NCBI GenBank assembly: GCA_049972525.1
Contig: JBMFKI010000004.1
Location: 42,923 to 106,922 of the forward strand
Origin: JAVZLQ01 sp049972525
Lineage (GTDB): Archaea > Thermoproteota > Bathyarchaeia > Bathyarchaeales > Bathycorpusculaceae
Direction of reading: 5' to 3'
Length of the DNA: 64,000 nucleotides
Every line of letters starts with the position of its first letter. Within the stretch, counting starts at the first letter, position 1. Shown here in pieces: positions 33,610 through 43,030 of the stretch. The translations under genes were made by a program, and so were the position numbers. The notes under the pieces are model-generated. The model made no database searches. It was not told where the DNA came from and saw nothing but the letters and a program-made list of their open reading frames with translations.

Positions 33610-34782
33610 ATGAGAAAAGTAGCAGTAATAGGAGTTGGAAACTCCAAGTTCGGCGTTAGAAACGACGTAAACATCGCAGAAATAGCTTACGAGGCTGTTA
33701 AGCCATCGCTTGAAGATGCAGGAGTAACCGCCAGAGACATAGAATTTGTAGCTCTTGGCTCTGTAGGTGCTGGCGCCTGGTATGAGGAACTTCTCCCAGC
33801 AGTCGTTACAGCAGAATACTGCGGTTTAACAAAGGCTGGTTTAGTTCGCTGTGAAGCTGCATGTGCCAGCAGTAGCGCAGCCTTCTTCACTGCTTACTCG
33901 GCTATTGCAAGTGGCCAAGTGGAAATAGCAATGGCTTTAGGCGTTGAAAAAATGCGTGAAATTGATACACCCACTGCTATGGAGTGGATTGGAAGAGCGG
34001 GCTATTACCTTTGGGAGTTTCACAATTTTGGAATGACGTTCCCGGCCTACTATGCTATGCACGCCACGGCGCACATGGCAAAGTTCGGAACCACTGAGGA
34101 AGACTTGGCTTTAGTGGCTGTTAAAAATCATAAGTATGGCTCTATGAACCCCATAGCGCATTTCCAAAACAGGATAACAGTGGATGATGTGCTTTCATCA
34201 ATGGTTATAGCTTCGCCTCTTAAGCTGTTTGATTGCTGTCCCATAACGGATGGTGCAGCATCGATAATTCTCGCTTCAGAAGAAAAAGCTAGGCAATTGG
34301 GCGTTGACACTCCGGTGTGGGTTGCTGGGATAGGCTACTCTTCTGGAACAGCAAACCTAAGCAGAAGACTTGATTATGTTGGTTTAGAGTCAAGCGTTTA
34401 CGCTTCGCAGATGGCTTATAAAATGGCTGGTGTAACGCCAAACCAAATAGACTTCGCAGAGGTTCACGACTGCTTTACAATAGCAGAGATAATGGCTTAC
34501 GAAGACATCGGATTCTGCAAAAAAGGGGAAGGGGCAAAGCTCATCCGTGAGGGACAAACAGAAATTGGCGGAAAAATCCCAGTAAACGTGGATGGTGGTT
34601 TAAAGGCGAAGGGTCATCCTATAGGTACAACTGGTTGTTCAATGATATACGAATTAACAAAGCAGCTTAGGGAAGAAGCCGTAGAAAAAAGCAGGCAGGT
34701 TCCACTGAAAAACTACATTGGATTGGCGCATAACGTTGGTGGAACTGGGCATTACTGTTACGTGACTATCTTAAGGAGGTGA
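33610..34782 (+). CDS. Thiolase (SCP-x/archaeal acetyl-CoA acetyltransferase type)
   Basis: 390 residues from the ATG at 33610 (MRKVAVIGVG is the family start; the GTG at 33601 is the longer option). The nucleophilic Cys sits in CEAACASSSAA near 81-87, the HDCFTIAE segment near 284, and the histidines in GGLKAKGHPIGTTG near 330 and HNVGGTG near 377. It cleaves 3-ketoacyl-CoA with CoA in beta-oxidation, or condenses acetyl-CoA. It needs a DUF35 partner, which is the next gene. A TTTAAAATC box about 20 bases upstream suggests a nearly leaderless transcript. Confidence 0.92.
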   Translation: MRKVAVIGVGNSKFGVRNDVNIAEIAYEAVKPSLEDAGVTARDIEFVALGSVGAGAWYEELLPAVVTAEYCGLTKAGLVRCEAACASSSAAFFTAYSAIASGQVEIAMALGVEKMREIDTPTAMEWIGRAGYYLWEFHNFGMTFPAYYAMHATAHMAKFGTTEEDLALVAVKNHKYGSMNPIAHFQNRITVDDVLSSMVIASPLKLFDCCPITDGAASIILASEEKARQLGVDTPVWVAGIGYSSGTANLSRRLDYVGLESSVYASQMAYKMAGVTPNQIDFAEVHDCFTIAEIMAYEDIGFCKKGEGAKLIREGQTEIGGKIPVNVDGGLKAKGHPIGTTGCSMIYELTKQLREEAVEKSRQVPLKNYIGLAHNVGGTGHYCYVTILRR

Positions 34783-34786
34783 ATAC

Positions 34787-35215
34787 ATGTCTGCTATGCC
34801 TTCTATAAAGTCGAGAGAGATTAAAATTGTGCAGGAGATACCGATAAGTAAAACTTTGAGGTTTTGGGAAGGCTTAAAAAATGGAAAAGTTTACGCGACG
34901 AAATGCGCTAAATGTGGAAAAATCTATTTTCCGCCAGTAGCAGACTGCCCAGAATGCCTAACATCGAACATGGAATGGACTGAGCTAAGCAACGAAGCAG
35001 AGATTGAAACATTCACGCATGTTGTTGCAAGACCAACATCATTCCTGCAGAGTAAACCATACACGGTTGCAATTGGAAGGCTTAAAGAAGGCGTGAGAGT
35101 GCTTGCATGGCTGACGGGATTTAAACTTTCACAAGTTAAAGTCGGAATGAAAGTTAAGCTTACAGCCAAAACAACGCCAGAGGGAAACCTAACATACGAG
35201 TTCGTTCCACCATAA
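34787..35215 (+). CDS. DUF35 OB-fold protein with zinc ribbon, thiolase partner
   Basis: 142 residues. A rubredoxin-like zinc ribbon (CAKCGKIYFPPVADCPEC near 39-57) is followed by an OB-fold barrel. In archaea such proteins bridge thiolase and HMG-CoA synthase and channel acyl-CoA. Here only the thiolase is adjacent, four bases upstream, with GGAGGTG before the ATG. No HMG-CoA synthase gene is in the window. Confidence 0.92.
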   Translation: MSAMPSIKSREIKIVQEIPISKTLRFWEGLKNGKVYATKCAKCGKIYFPPVADCPECLTSNMEWTELSNEAEIETFTHVVARPTSFLQSKPYTVAIGRLKEGVRVLAWLTGFKLSQVKVGMKVKLTAKTTPEGNLTYEFVPP

Positions 35216-35258
35216 CAAAATCCTCCATTTTCTTTTTCAAAACGCGAAATGTTGTAAA

Positions 35259-36071
35259 TTAAAGCTTCTTCAATGTTTCCTTTATCCAGCTTAATGTTTC
35301 AGTTATAAGAGTTCTCTCCTTCCCTTTGTAAACGTGATCAGCTGAATCGATAACTACAAGTTTTTTAGGTTCCTTTGCAGAGTTGAATATCGCCTTTGCC
35401 TCGTCCACTCCGACTATAACGTCCCTATCGCCAATCACGATTAGTAAGGGAACGCCTTCAAGCTTTGAAACAGCTTCAAGCTCGTCCAGCTTCATTAATT
35501 TCTCTCTGACATATCTTGGGCGTAGCGGTATACCGTAAACCTCAAGCTTATAAAACCTTGAAACGTCAAGAAGTTTATCAATCCATGAAAGAAGCAGGAA
35601 AAGCCATAAGCCAATTCTTCCTCTAGTATTCATAACAAATTTTTTGACGTTGTAATTGTGGTTTTTTGGCGTTGACCACAAAACAAGCCCCTTTAAACGT
35701 TTGTCGCCTTGAACAGCGTAGATAGACACTGCACCGCCTAGACTATGACCTACAACGAAAATTTTTTCCGAGGCGACCTCTTGCCTAGAAGCCAAATAAT
35801 TCAATGCACATTTAACATCTTCTTGTTCGCCAAGGCCATAATCAAAAGTTCCGTCGCTTTTCCCCGTTCCTCTGAAATCAAAAAGAAGCGAGACAAACCC
35901 GTTTTTACATGCCTCTTCTGCTAGGTCAGAATAAATTTTCAGCAAATGAAAACCTTGAGCGTTCATTCCATGGCAAATCAGCAGCGCCGGGGCTGGGACA
36001 ATTTCAGGAAAGTAGATTTCACCGTAAAGCCTCATTCTGGCGCATTCTATCCAAACTTTTTCTGTTCTCAA
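35259..36071 (-). CDS. Alpha/beta hydrolase
   Basis: About 270 residues from a TTG at 36071. Features are HGMNAQG (oxyanion region), FRGTGKSDG, nucleophile VGHSLGG and the acid/His at GDRDVIVG and DSADHVYKG: a complete Ser-Asp-His triad. Longest frame goes to 36251 but would overlap the divergent acyl-CoA ligase promoter and gene, so a start near 36071 is preferred. It may be an esterase or thioesterase; placement by the acyl-CoA ligase fits lipid substrates. Confidence 0.83.
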   Translation of the reverse strand: MRTEKVWIECARMRLYGEIYFPEIVPAPALLICHGMNAQGFHLLKIYSDLAEEACKNGFVSLLFDFRGTGKSDGTFDYGLGEQEDVKCALNYLASRQEVASEKIFVVGHSLGGAVSIYAVQGDKRLKGLVLWSTPKNHNYNVKKFVMNTRGRIGLWLFLLLSWIDKLLDVSRFYKLEVYGIPLRPRYVREKLMKLDELEAVSKLEGVPLLIVIGDRDVIVGVDEAKAIFNSAKEPKKLVVIDSADHVYKGKERTLITETLSWIKETLKKL

Positions 36072-36112
36072 GCATGTCCATCCATGGAAAGTATTATTAC
36101 ATCCTTCAATTG

Positions 36113-36127
36113 CTATATTTAAAAATA
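36113..36127. promoter_or_regulatory. Bidirectional TATA-like region between hydrolase and acyl-CoA ligase
   Basis: TATATTTAAAAATA on the plus strand is centred about 21-25 bases before the ligase ATG at 36142, which fits a leaderless transcript. On the minus strand the same stretch gives AAATATAGC ahead of the hydrolase gene. Confidence 0.5.
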
Positions 36128-36141
36128 GGGTTGACAGAGTT

Positions 36142-37896
36142 ATGCCAACTAAAAGAAAAAGGGAAAAAGCGAAGGAAGTTGAGAAACCGTCGGAAAAACC
36201 CCTAGAAAAGCCATGGTTCAAGTTTTGGCCTGAAGGCGTTCCAAAACACATCGACTATCCTGAGATTCCGCTTTTTGATTTTTTGAGGAAAACCGCTGAA
36301 AAATATCCAGACAATATTGCACTCGTGTACTTTGATAACAAGATAACCTATAAAGAGCTGGATTTAGCAACCGACAAGTTTGCAACAGCCTTAACTGATT
36401 TTGGAGTGAAAAAGGGTGACAAGGTAGCTATCTTTCTTCCTAACGTCCCACAATTTATAATTGCGTATTATGGCGCAATCAAGACTGGCGCAATTGTGAC
36501 GGCTATAAGTCCACTATACAAGGAGCGTGAAGTGGAGCATCAACTTAACGATTCAGAGGCGGAAACGGTAGTTGTTTTGGATATGCTTTACCCAATAATC
36601 GAAAAGGTGTGGGAGAAAACAAAGCTGAAGATGGTGATTGTAACTGGGCTTAAGGATTACATGCCGTCGATGACAGCGTTTCTAGGCTCTTTGCTTGGAA
36701 AGATACCATCACACAAGGTTGAACGTAAACCAAACGTATACTTCTTCAAAGAACTTCTAAGCAAATATGAGGCAAAGCCTCCAGTTGTCGAAATTAACCC
36801 TAAGGAAGACTTAGTGGCGCTTCAGTATACTGGCGGAACTACTGGAACTTCAAAAGGTGCTATGTTAACGCATATGAACCTTGTTTCAAACGCTATAATG
36901 TGCAGAGCTTGGCTCAAAGATGCTCAGGAAGGAAACGAGGTTTTCTTAGCTGTTTTGCCTTTATTTCACATTTACGGAATGACCACAGGCATGAACGCAC
37001 CCATATATATGGCTGGGAAAACTGTTTTGCTTCCACGTTTCGACCCGATAAGCACGTTTGAGGCTATACAAAAATACAAAATTACAGTCTTTTGTGGAGC
37101 ACCAACGATGTATTCAATGCTCCTTGCGCACCCAGCACTTGGAAAATACGACTGCAAGTCGATACGATTCTGCATTTCTGGCTCTGCACCATTACCGCCA
37201 GAAGTCCAAAAGAAGTTTATGGAAGTAACTGGAGGCGTCCTAGTTGAGGGATACGGGCTTACAGAATCCTCGCCGGTAACGCATTGTAACCCGCTGGACA
37301 AAACAATGAAAACTGTGAAGATAGGCTCAATAGGCATACCATGGCCAGACACAGACGCAAAAATTATGGATGCAGAAACGGGCGAGAAGGAACTTGCGCC
37401 AGGCGAGGTCGGAGAACTCGTTGTTAAGGGTCCTCAGGTTATGAAGGGTTACTGGAAAATGTCTGAAGAAACAGCGGCTGTCCTGCGGAATGGTTGGCTT
37501 TACACTGGCGATATTGGAAGGATGGACGAAGACGGCTACTTCTATATTACAGACCGCAAGAAGGACCTCATCAAGTATAAAGGCTACAGCGTCTATCCAA
37601 GGGAGCTTGAAGATGTGCTTTATGAACATCCAGCCGTGAAACTATGTGGAGTTGTTGGCAAACCAGACCCTATTGCTGGTGAAATTCCAAAGGCGTTCGT
37701 TGTATTAAAAGAGGGAATGACGGCCACGGAGAAGGAGATAATGGACTTTGTGAATGAGAAGGTAGCGCCTTATAAGGCAATTAGAGAGGTTGAGTTTAGA
37801 AAAGAGCTGCCGATGACTATGGTTGGCAAAGTCTTGAGAAGAGTGCTTCAAGAAGAAGAGCGCACTAAGGCAGCAGCTGCAAAGACAGCACAGTAA
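36142..37896 (+). CDS. Long-chain acyl-CoA synthetase (AMP-forming)
   Basis: 584 residues. AMP-binding signatures are YTGGTTGTSKG near 231, GYGLTESSPVTH near 373, WLYTGDIG near 453 and DRKKDLIKYKGY near 468, and a C-terminal Lys in PMTMVGKVLRR near 558 for the second half-reaction. A basic, charged N-terminal extension (KRKREKAKEVEK) precedes the family start. It activates fatty or other carboxylic acids for the adjacent beta-oxidation genes. No Shine-Dalgarno motif is seen, consistent with the leaderless promoter. Confidence 0.93.
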   Translation: MPTKRKREKAKEVEKPSEKPLEKPWFKFWPEGVPKHIDYPEIPLFDFLRKTAEKYPDNIALVYFDNKITYKELDLATDKFATALTDFGVKKGDKVAIFLPNVPQFIIAYYGAIKTGAIVTAISPLYKEREVEHQLNDSEAETVVVLDMLYPIIEKVWEKTKLKMVIVTGLKDYMPSMTAFLGSLLGKIPSHKVERKPNVYFFKELLSKYEAKPPVVEINPKEDLVALQYTGGTTGTSKGAMLTHMNLVSNAIMCRAWLKDAQEGNEVFLAVLPLFHIYGMTTGMNAPIYMAGKTVLLPRFDPISTFEAIQKYKITVFCGAPTMYSMLLAHPALGKYDCKSIRFCISGSAPLPPEVQKKFMEVTGGVLVEGYGLTESSPVTHCNPLDKTMKTVKIGSIGIPWPDTDAKIMDAETGEKELAPGEVGELVVKGPQVMKGYWKMSEETAAVLRNGWLYTGDIGRMDEDGYFYITDRKKDLIKYKGYSVYPRELEDVLYEHPAVKLCGVVGKPDPIAGEIPKAFVVLKEGMTATEKEIMDFVNEKVAPYKAIREVEFRKELPMTMVGKVLRRVLQEEERTKAAAAKTAQ

Positions 37897-37904
37897 CCCA
37901 TTTT

Positions 37905-38108
37905 TTACTTCGCTGGCTCCCTAGAACCGCATTCTTTAGAAACTTTTAGCAGTTTCCATCTGCCCAGAAAATCCTTTTTATAGAAATGGAATAAGCCGCA
38001 AGTCGTGCATTGCATAATCTTTGTTCCTTTTTTAACATCTAACTCAACAAGTTCTGTAATTCCATTACAGTCGAAGCATCTGCCAAGATGTTTCTTCTCC
38101 TCGACCAT
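37905..38108 (-). CDS. Small zinc-ribbon protein
   Basis: 67 residues from the ATG at 38108. Two pairs, CFDC near 11-14 and CTTC near 33-36, form a zinc ribbon, followed by a basic C-terminus. The frame extends upstream to 38276 but would run into hypF. A TTAAAAAGC box about 22 bases before the ATG supports a leaderless start here. Transcription-factor-like ribbons look similar; function unknown. Confidence 0.6.
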   Translation of the reverse strand: MVEEKKHLGRCFDCNGITELVELDVKKGTKIMQCTTCGLFHFYKKDFLGRWKLLKVSKECGSREPAK

Positions 38109-38247
38109 TCGAAACCCGACTATGCTTTTTAACATTGACTTTAGGATTAAAACTTTTCCAGAGGCGAAGCGTATACATTTTCTAATTCGAAACATCAAAA
38201 CGTATATTGCGTTGCCTTTGTCCCCTAATACAGAGAGCTGATTTGAA

Positions 38248-40530
38248 GTGCGCGTCAAAATAAGCGTGGCTGGCATAGTTCAAGGTGTTGGCTTCCGCCC
38301 ATTCGTTTACCGCATAGCCGTTAAAAATAGCTTGAAAGGTTATGTTAAAAACCGCGGTGACGCTGGAGTGGAGATACTTCTTGAAGGCTCAGAAGAGAGC
38401 ATAAACGCTTTCATGCGGGATTTAAGAGAGAAAAAGCCACCGTTAGCGCAGATTTATGATGTTGCAGTTAAAAAGTTAGATGGCGTAGATGAATACAAAA
38501 CCTTCACGATTCATAAGAGCTCGAAAGAAGCGGAGCTTTCAGGCTCCGTCATTCCGCCTGACATAGCCATATGTGATGAATGCCTAAAAGAGTTAAGAGA
38601 CCCCAAAAATCCGCGCTATGACTACTTTTTTATTACATGCACTGACTGTGGTCCAAGATACACGATTATCGAAAGGTTGCCCTATGACCGCGAAAACACG
38701 ACAATGCGAGAATTTCCTATGTGCAGCTTCTGCCAAAGCGAATACAAGGACCCGCTGAACAGGCGTTTTCACGCTCAAACGGTGGCTTGCCCAAAATGCG
38801 GACCAAAAGTCTACTTAACAACAGCCAAAGGCGAGTTAATTGAAGAAAGTGACCCTATAAGGGATGCTGGCAAACTTCTTTCAGAAGGCTTTATAGTTGC
38901 GATTAAAGGTTATGGCGGATTTCACGTAGCAACTTCAACGGTTAAGGATGAACCATTAACCAGGCTTAGGAGGATTAAGCATAGAAGCCAAAAGCCCTTC
39001 GCAATTATGGCAAGAAGCCTAGAAGCCACAAAGACCTTCGCGGAAGTAAGCGAGAAAGAGGCGACTCTTTTGACAGATTATACTCGCCCCATCGTTCTAC
39101 TCAAAAAAAACGATTCATATTATCTTTCTGAGCTTGTAGCTCCTGGACTGCACAATGTCGGAGTCATGTTGCCCTACACTGGCCTACATCATATGCTCTT
39201 TGATAAAGTGGATGACGCTGCTTTTGTCATGACAAGTGCAAATCCGCCGAACCAGCCAATAATAAAGGATAACGATGAAGCCTTAAAGCAGCTAGGCGAA
39301 ACAGTAGACTACTTCCTATTCCATAACCGCCGAATAGCACACAGATGTGACGACTCTGTTGTTCGCTTGCATGGTAAAAATATGGTTTTCATAAGGCGTT
39401 CACGTGGTTATGCGCCAGCACCAATAATGCTTAAAAAGAAAGCAAAAAATTGCGTTCTAGGTTTAGGCGGAGAGCTGAATAACACTGCTTGCGTTTTGTT
39501 TGAAGATAAAGCCTTCATTTCGCAGCACATCGGCGACGTGGAAAACATCGAAACAAGAGACTTTCTCGAAAATGCAGCAAAACACCTAATCCGCTTAACA
39601 AACAGCAAAGTGGAAGCGGTCGCATGCGATTTGCATCCAAAATTCATAACCACAAGGCTTGCAAAAAATTTAGCAGAACAAAACGGATGGCAACTCATCC
39701 AGACCCAACATCACTATGCACATATAGCAGCTTTAATGGGTGAACACAACGCGGAAGAAATTGTTGGAATATGCTGCGACGGATATGGTTACGGTGAAGA
39801 TGGCGAAGCATGGGGCGGAGAAATCATACTCTGCAGCAAAGCAAACATGGAATTTAAGCGCTTAGCACACCTTGAAAAACAGCCATTAGTCGGCGGAGAC
39901 TTGGCAACAATGTATCCGCTACGAATGGCAGCTAGCATATTACATAGAAATGTGGATGTAGAAGAGTGGCTTCTAAAAAACAAACAGCATTTCCCCCACG
40001 GTGAAGAGGAAATTCAAATAATCCTAAAACAACTCAGAAAAAGTCAAAACAGCTTAATACAGACAACAAGTTGCGGGAGAGTTTTAGACGCTGTTGCAGC
40101 CATTTTAGACGTTTGTCATGAGCGAACATACGAGGGAGAACCAGCAATGAAGCTTGAGGCTGCAGCCATAAATGGCAAGGACACGCTGAAGCTTAAACCA
40201 AAAATTGAGGGAAACATCTTAAAAACAACTGAAATGCTCCTAGAAATCTTCGAAAACAAGGGAAAGAAGCCAACCAGAGATTTGGCATATTCTGCGCATG
40301 TGTATTTGGCTAGAGGTTTAGCAGAATTGGCAGTTGAGAAAGCACGTGAAAATCACGTAAAAACCGTTGGATTTTCTGGCGGCACGGCATGCAATGAAAT
40401 ATTAACAAAGGTTATGCGAGAAGTGGTGGAGGATGCTGGCCTCCGTTTCATCGTCCACAACATGATTCCACCAGGAGACGGCGGCTTATCATTTGGACAA
40501 GCGGTCATAGGCGGATTCTTTAAAGTTTAA
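38248..40530 (+). CDS. hypF: HypF carbamoyltransferase, hydrogenase maturation
   Basis: 760 residues with the full order: acylphosphatase domain (GIVQGVGFRPFVYR near 9-22), two C4 zinc fingers (CDECLKEL...CTDCGPRY; CSFC...CPKCGP, about 108-187), YrdC-like domain (about 200-385) and Kae1-like domain with HHYAHIAA and GYGYGEDGEAWGGE (about 490-530). It makes thiocarbamate from carbamoyl phosphate for the CN ligands of the NiFe site. It starts the hypF-hypC-hypD group. Confidence 0.96.
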   Translation: MRVKISVAGIVQGVGFRPFVYRIAVKNSLKGYVKNRGDAGVEILLEGSEESINAFMRDLREKKPPLAQIYDVAVKKLDGVDEYKTFTIHKSSKEAELSGSVIPPDIAICDECLKELRDPKNPRYDYFFITCTDCGPRYTIIERLPYDRENTTMREFPMCSFCQSEYKDPLNRRFHAQTVACPKCGPKVYLTTAKGELIEESDPIRDAGKLLSEGFIVAIKGYGGFHVATSTVKDEPLTRLRRIKHRSQKPFAIMARSLEATKTFAEVSEKEATLLTDYTRPIVLLKKNDSYYLSELVAPGLHNVGVMLPYTGLHHMLFDKVDDAAFVMTSANPPNQPIIKDNDEALKQLGETVDYFLFHNRRIAHRCDDSVVRLHGKNMVFIRRSRGYAPAPIMLKKKAKNCVLGLGGELNNTACVLFEDKAFISQHIGDVENIETRDFLENAAKHLIRLTNSKVEAVACDLHPKFITTRLAKNLAEQNGWQLIQTQHHYAHIAALMGEHNAEEIVGICCDGYGYGEDGEAWGGEIILCSKANMEFKRLAHLEKQPLVGGDLATMYPLRMAASILHRNVDVEEWLLKNKQHFPHGEEEIQIILKQLRKSQNSLIQTTSCGRVLDAVAAILDVCHERTYEGEPAMKLEAAAINGKDTLKLKPKIEGNILKTTEMLLEIFENKGKKPTRDLAYSAHVYLARGLAELAVEKARENHVKTVGFSGGTACNEILTKVMREVVEDAGLRFIVHNMIPPGDGGLSFGQAVIGGFFKV

Positions 40531-40576
40531 ACCATAAACAATTTATTACTCACGCATTCTGTTTATGCTGATAAAA

Positions 40577-40810
40577 ATGTGCCTAGCCATTCCAGCAAAG
40601 GTAATAAGCGTTGAAGGCGACAAAGCGAAAGTTGACTTCGGCGAGGGTATCCTAAGAGAAGTTAACGTAACTCTTGTAAACGCGAAGGTAGGTGACTACG
40701 TTCTTGTTCACGCTGGATACGCAATACAGATCCTAGAGAAAAAAGAGGCGCTGGAAACGATACGCTTATGGAGCGAAATCCTCGAATTAGGAGCGAACAT
40801 GCAGAAATAG
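40577..40810 (+). CDS. hypC: HypC hydrogenase maturation chaperone
   Basis: 77 residues starting at the ATG at 40577, so that the essential Cys follows Met (MCLAIPAKV). An ATG at 40565 is in frame but would bury that Cys. An OB-like fold with the usual GDYVLVHAGYAIQ segment. It carries the Fe(CN)2CO unit with HypD, the next gene after 14 bases. Confidence 0.95.
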   Translation: MCLAIPAKVISVEGDKAKVDFGEGILREVNVTLVNAKVGDYVLVHAGYAIQILEKKEALETIRLWSEILELGANMQK

Positions 40811-40824
40811 ACAGTTGACGAGAA

Positions 40825-41910
40825 ATGATTGGAAAAACGAGTTTTAGAGATCCAGAACTTGCAAAAAAAGTTGTAGAAAAAATCAAAGAAACCGCACCGA
40901 AAAGCGAGACCGTCAAAATTTGCCATGTCTGCGGCACACACGAATGGACAATAACGCATTTCGGAATACGCAGCCTACTACCGCCAAATGTTGAAGTTAT
41001 TGCCGGACCAGGTTGCCCAGTCTGCATAGTTCCAGCATCAGAAGTCGACGAGGCAGTGCAGTTAGCCCTTAAAGGCATAACAATAACGTGTTTTGGCGAC
41101 GTCTTACGCGTCCCAGGCTCAGAAACTTCACTTTTAGATGCTAAGGCTGAAGGTGCAGATGTCCGCATTGTTTACAGTGTTAGCGACGCCGTTAAAATGG
41201 CTGAAAAGGAGCCAAACAGGGAATTCACTTTTTTTGCTGTCGGATTTGAAACCACGGCTCCTTCCACGGCTGTTGAAGTCCTTAAAAGTCCGCTCAGAAA
41301 CCTAAGCTTCCTAATTTCGCACCGTTTAATTCCGCCAGCAATGGAACTCCTTTCAGGCATGGAAGATCTAAACTTGGATGGTTTTATAGCACCTGGACAT
41401 GTGAGCACAATCATCGGGCTTAGAGCATACGAGGTTTTTCCAAGGGTTTATGGAATGCCAACAGTTGTGGCTGGATTTGAACCATTAGACATCCTTTTTG
41501 GCATCTACATGATTTTGAAGCAGCTGAAAGATGGAAAGCCACGCCTAGAAAACGAATATGTCCGCGCAGTAAGTTGGGAAGGAAACGTTAAAGCCCAAGA
41601 ACTGATGCAAAAAGTCTTTGACATCGTCGACGGCAGATGGCGTGGATTAGGAACAATTCCCTCTTCAAAATTTACATTTAACGAGAAATACGCAAAGCAC
41701 GACGCACATTTAAGGCACAATGTAAAAGTTGAACATGGGGTTGACATACAGCACGGCTGCAAATGCCACCTCGTCATAATCGGAAAGATAAAACCAACAG
41801 AATGCCCGCTATTCATGAAAACGTGCACACCACAAAAACCAGTAGGTGCATGCATGGTAAGCGCGGAAGGAACATGCCGAATATGGGCTAAATCAAAAAA
41901 CAAAATCTAG
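40825..41910 (+). CDS. hypD: HypD hydrogenase maturation protein
   Basis: 361 residues. CGTHEW near 37, PGCPVC near 60-65, GFETTAPS near 139 and C-terminal cysteines (HGCKCH, CPLF, CTPQ, GACMVS) match HypD and its [4Fe-4S] cluster. It assembles the Fe(CN)2CO fragment with HypC. The gene is directly downstream of hypC. Confidence 0.96.
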   Translation: MIGKTSFRDPELAKKVVEKIKETAPKSETVKICHVCGTHEWTITHFGIRSLLPPNVEVIAGPGCPVCIVPASEVDEAVQLALKGITITCFGDVLRVPGSETSLLDAKAEGADVRIVYSVSDAVKMAEKEPNREFTFFAVGFETTAPSTAVEVLKSPLRNLSFLISHRLIPPAMELLSGMEDLNLDGFIAPGHVSTIIGLRAYEVFPRVYGMPTVVAGFEPLDILFGIYMILKQLKDGKPRLENEYVRAVSWEGNVKAQELMQKVFDIVDGRWRGLGTIPSSKFTFNEKYAKHDAHLRHNVKVEHGVDIQHGCKCHLVIIGKIKPTECPLFMKTCTPQKPVGACMVSAEGTCRIWAKSKNKI

Positions 41911-41945
41911 TCAGCAACAGCTTCAAATTAAAGAAAATGTGGAAA

Positions 41946-42536
41946 TTACACGTATTTTTTGCATTTGTAGCAGTACCAACGCTGATATTGCTGGATATAA
42001 GTTAGTGGACCGCCACACGTTGGGCAAACTTCAGCTCCTGGGGGTGGAGGTGGCGGTACTGGTGCAAGCACATGTTCAAATTTTAGTATCGCCGGCATCG
42101 GTATTGCCTCGCCTTCAAGTATTCCAGCAATGTAGCCACCTATCGGATAGAAAATTATGCCAAAAACGATAGATAAAGCCCAGACTGCCATCACGCTAAC
42201 GGCGGCACTACCAGAAACCGCTGCCAAAGCAACAAAAATGAATAACGTGATGAATAAATGCACAATCAGCGTCATTATACCTGCTGCTAGACCTTCCATC
42301 AGTTTTCCCTCTGTTTTATGCATCCTATAGTTCAGGTAACCCGCAACGAACCCTCCAGGCAAATACCCGAAAATTCCTGAAACAAAGCTAAAGCCTATTA
42401 CATGACCCCACCAGGAAGCGGCTGCAAAACCAACCATGTGGTATATTAGCACACTTGTAATTGCTATTCCTACGGCGAACCCTATCAGTCCGGCGGCGAT
42501 GTAGTCGTGTAAATACCCTTCTTCTTTTATACTCAT
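41946..42536 (-). CDS. Multi-pass membrane protein with C-terminal zinc ribbon
   Basis: 196 residues. About four hydrophobic helices (residues 12-35, 45-68, 84-110, 115-140), then a proline run PVPPPPPPG near 158 and a ribbon CPTCGGPLTY...CYKC near 170-194. The ribbon is nearly identical to the one ending the PRC-barrel protein on the other side of the divergent promoter. GGTGAGGG precedes the ATG. Topology would place the ribbon in the cytoplasm if the number of helices is even. Function unknown. Confidence 0.75.
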   Translation of the reverse strand: MSIKEEGYLHDYIAAGLIGFAVGIAITSVLIYHMVGFAAASWWGHVIGFSFVSGIFGYLPGGFVAGYLNYRMHKTEGKLMEGLAAGIMTLIVHLFITLFIFVALAAVSGSAAVSVMAVWALSIVFGIIFYPIGGYIAGILEGEAIPMPAILKFEHVLAPVPPPPPPGAEVCPTCGGPLTYIQQYQRWYCYKCKKYV

Positions 42537-42670
42537 CTGCCCTCACCATAATAGCCATTAAATGACAGTTTCTCCCATTTTCGTATTTAACATTTGTTTA
42601 GGATATTCACAACTAGAATTAAGCCAATATCCTGAGGTGAAGATTTAACATGAAGATAAATGAGAAATTA

Positions 42671-42679
42671 TTTAAATTA
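42671..42679 (+). promoter_or_regulatory. TATA-like promoter of the PRC-barrel gene
   Basis: TTTAAATTA lies about 25 bases before a predicted start near 42700; GAGGG at 42701-42705 then precedes the ATG at 42711. Confidence 0.5.
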
Positions 42680-42710
42680 AACATGAACATACATATAGAA
42701 GAGGGTTGTT

Positions 42711-43028
42711 ATGTCTGAACAGGAGAAGAGCGTAACAAAGGAAAACCTTATCGGTATGCAAGTAATCGACGCTGAAGGCCACCTAATAGGAACAGTTAAA
42801 GATGTTTCATTTGTTATTGGAAAGTCCGGCGTATCACTTTATGTAGAAAGCAGGAAAGGAGAAGGAAGAAATATAGCGTGGGAACAGGTGCAGGCAGTAG
42901 GAGACTTCGTACTTCTAAAACCAGAACAAACGCAAGCTCCACAAGTTTGCCCAACATGCAAGGGACCACTTACATACATTCCACAATACCAGAGATGGTA
43001 CTGTTACAAGTGTAAGAAGTACGCCTAA
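42711..43028 (+). CDS. PRC-barrel protein with C-terminal zinc ribbon
   Basis: 105 residues. Residues 8-72 form a PRC barrel (LIGMQVIDAEGHLIGTVKDV, then a beta-rich stretch). A short linker leads to the ribbon CPTCKGPLTY...CYKC at about 81-103. PRC barrels act as binding modules in RNA processing, photosynthesis and archaeal cell division proteins. The matching ribbon on the divergent membrane protein suggests both bind a common partner or each other. Convergent with hypE, two bases apart. Confidence 0.78.
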   Translation: MSEQEKSVTKENLIGMQVIDAEGHLIGTVKDVSFVIGKSGVSLYVESRKGEGRNIAWEQVQAVGDFVLLKPEQTQAPQVCPTCKGPLTYIPQYQRWYCYKCKKYA

Positions 43029-43030
43029 AC

